From contig OZ022238.1 of the NCBI GenBank assembly GCA_963978895.1, positions 3,575,661 to 3,639,660 on the forward strand: 64,000 nucleotides of DNA, in the 5' to 3' direction. Position 1 is the stretch's first letter. Each line of letters starts with the position of its first letter. Shown here piece by piece: positions 62,891 to 64,000 of the stretch. The stretch is from Erpobdella octoculata (taxonomy: Eukaryota; Annelida; Clitellata; Hirudinida; Erpobdellidae). The position numbers were made by a program, and so were the translations under genes. A model generated the notes under the pieces. That model ran no database searches. It saw only the letters and a list, made by a program, of their open reading frames with translations, and was not told where the DNA came from.

Positions 62891-63067
62891 CTTTGAGAAA
62901 TCGCTTGTTCAATTCATAAATTGAATTTTGAAAAAAAAACACGCTTACTTATCTAATTTTAAATGGTTATGTTGTTAGAGTTCTTGAAGTTTCTTATCAA
63001 TTTGATGTTTTCTCTAAAAAAAATAAACCATTTGAGCATTATTTTGCAGAGTTTTTTTATTCAATAA

Positions 63068-63199
63068 CTAGCGCGGTACCCGGGGTTGCCCGAGGTTTTT
63101 AGAGGTTTTTTTATCGTTTTTCTCTTTTTCGCTTTTCCGATCCGCTTGTCTCCCGTTCCCGGTGGCTTTCCGGTCCCTGCTACCAGTCGCCTTTTCCGA
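63068..63199 (-). mobile_element. 132-bp Helitron-like insertion with a paralogous empty site
   Basis: Read on the minus strand, it begins TCGGAAAAGGCGACTGG at 63199. It ends with the hairpin CGGGCAACCCCGGG, then TACCGCG and CTAG at 63068. The flanks join as ...TATA^TTATTG, and the duplicate locus near 45962 reads CTATATTATTG with no insert. Insertion between A and T without target duplication, with TC and CTAG ends, is what is expected for a Helitron. Confidence 0.85.
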
Positions 63200-64000
63200 T
63201 ATATACAAATGAAATATATTTTGCCTTCTTTAAATAAAAATAATGGTAAAATGTATTTGAATGAAAATAACGAATAATAAAGTTCGCAAATTGTTATTAA
63301 TTGCATCGGGATATTAGATGTCTTATTATGAACATTTGTATTAATCTTTTGAATTGTTTAAAATAAATGCGATTCGTTTCAAAAATTTAAATTTGTTTTA
63401 ACCTATTATTAAAATAACTGGGCAAAGAAACAAATTATTTTTATTATAAGCAATAAAGCTGTTTATATAATACTTAGTCAGATTTCAAATTATATTTGTC
63501 ATCATCAGGTTGATACACAGAAAGACCGATGTAGAAATTTTGTGGCTGGAGACTATTTTACCTGTTTGTAAACAGTAGAAATATTCGATCGAGTACTGAA
63601 TCCTGATGAGTTTGTTGCTTTGTATAAAAATATTGAACGTTTAATAATATAAAAAAAACTAAAAACACTGCAGTTTTTGCTCGCAAAAAAAATTATTTAA
63701 AAAGTGATCTAGAAAGATATTTTCAGGAGTGAAAAAATAATTTTCCGAGAACAAACATTATCAAGTGGAAAAATTATCGGGAGTGTAAACCGGCCGACAA
63801 AAGGTTGAGTTTATTAAAAAAAACAAAAGGCAAATTGTATGCATATTGATTTTCAATAAATCACAATCAACTGCTATGAAGTTATTCATAAATCCTTGTG
63901 TGCAGACTTCACTAATTGGTACAAAACTGGTAACATCAATGATGGCTTGCCTTTTATGACCCGTGCATTTTTCAAACATGTGTGACTAGCTATATTTTAC
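63200..64000. other. flank of the duplicated block, no gene seen
   Basis: 63430-63580 pairs with 46195-46330. Beyond that, only AT-rich DNA with short chance frames reaches the window end. Confidence 0.6.

Overview
The window is AT-rich, microsatellite-rich nuclear DNA from an invertebrate animal. The evidence is a spliced 15-exon metazoan gene (NPRL3), DEG/ENaC-family ion channels, and a transposon set of Helitron-like elements, CR1/L2-like retrotransposons, hAT elements and tRNA-derived SINEs. I cannot name the species; a lophotrochozoan or cnidarian would fit, but this is only a guess. No prokaryotic, organellar or viral gene was recognised.

Layout. 1.4-8.1 kb (minus): a complete NPRL3 gene (GATOR1 subunit), rebuilt from 15 short exons whose splice sites, phases and family match all agree (526 codons). 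9-12.3 kb: a decayed hAT transposon, then a Helitron-like element holding a 5'-truncated CR1/L2-like reverse transcriptase. 12.4-63 kb: a cluster of DEG/ENaC channel genes. Six have full-length open frames (22.3-, 29.4+, 33.6-, 38.4-, 51.1+, 55.2-), one is truncated by a stop codon in TM2 (47.0+), one carries an 8-bp frameshift (12.5+), and four are decayed copies (28.4-, 36.4-, 45.6+, 61.3+). Between them lie a PRDM3/16 (EVI1/Hamlet)-like zinc-finger exon (19.3+), two orphan exon candidates (14.4-, 18.4-), long (TA)n and (ATGT)n arrays and many transposon copies.

The channel genes all lack introns although NPRL3 beside them is intron-rich, which suggests that the cluster began as one retrocopy (or lost its introns) and then grew by local duplication in both orientations. 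Four duplication pairs can be traced: 12.5/29.4 kb with about 3 kb of flank, 38.4/55.2 kb with promoter and 3' flank, 28.4/33.4 kb, and 45.6/62.5 kb. These pairs give empty-site evidence for later transposon insertions, including one that shows TC...CTAG ends and A^T targeting as expected of Helitrons. All full-length channels share two departures from the usual family motifs: the N-terminal His-Gly gating motif reads Arg-Gly, and the TM2 selectivity filter G-x-S reads G-[V/I]-T. This coherent, divergent, intronless channel subfamily is the most promising object in the window.
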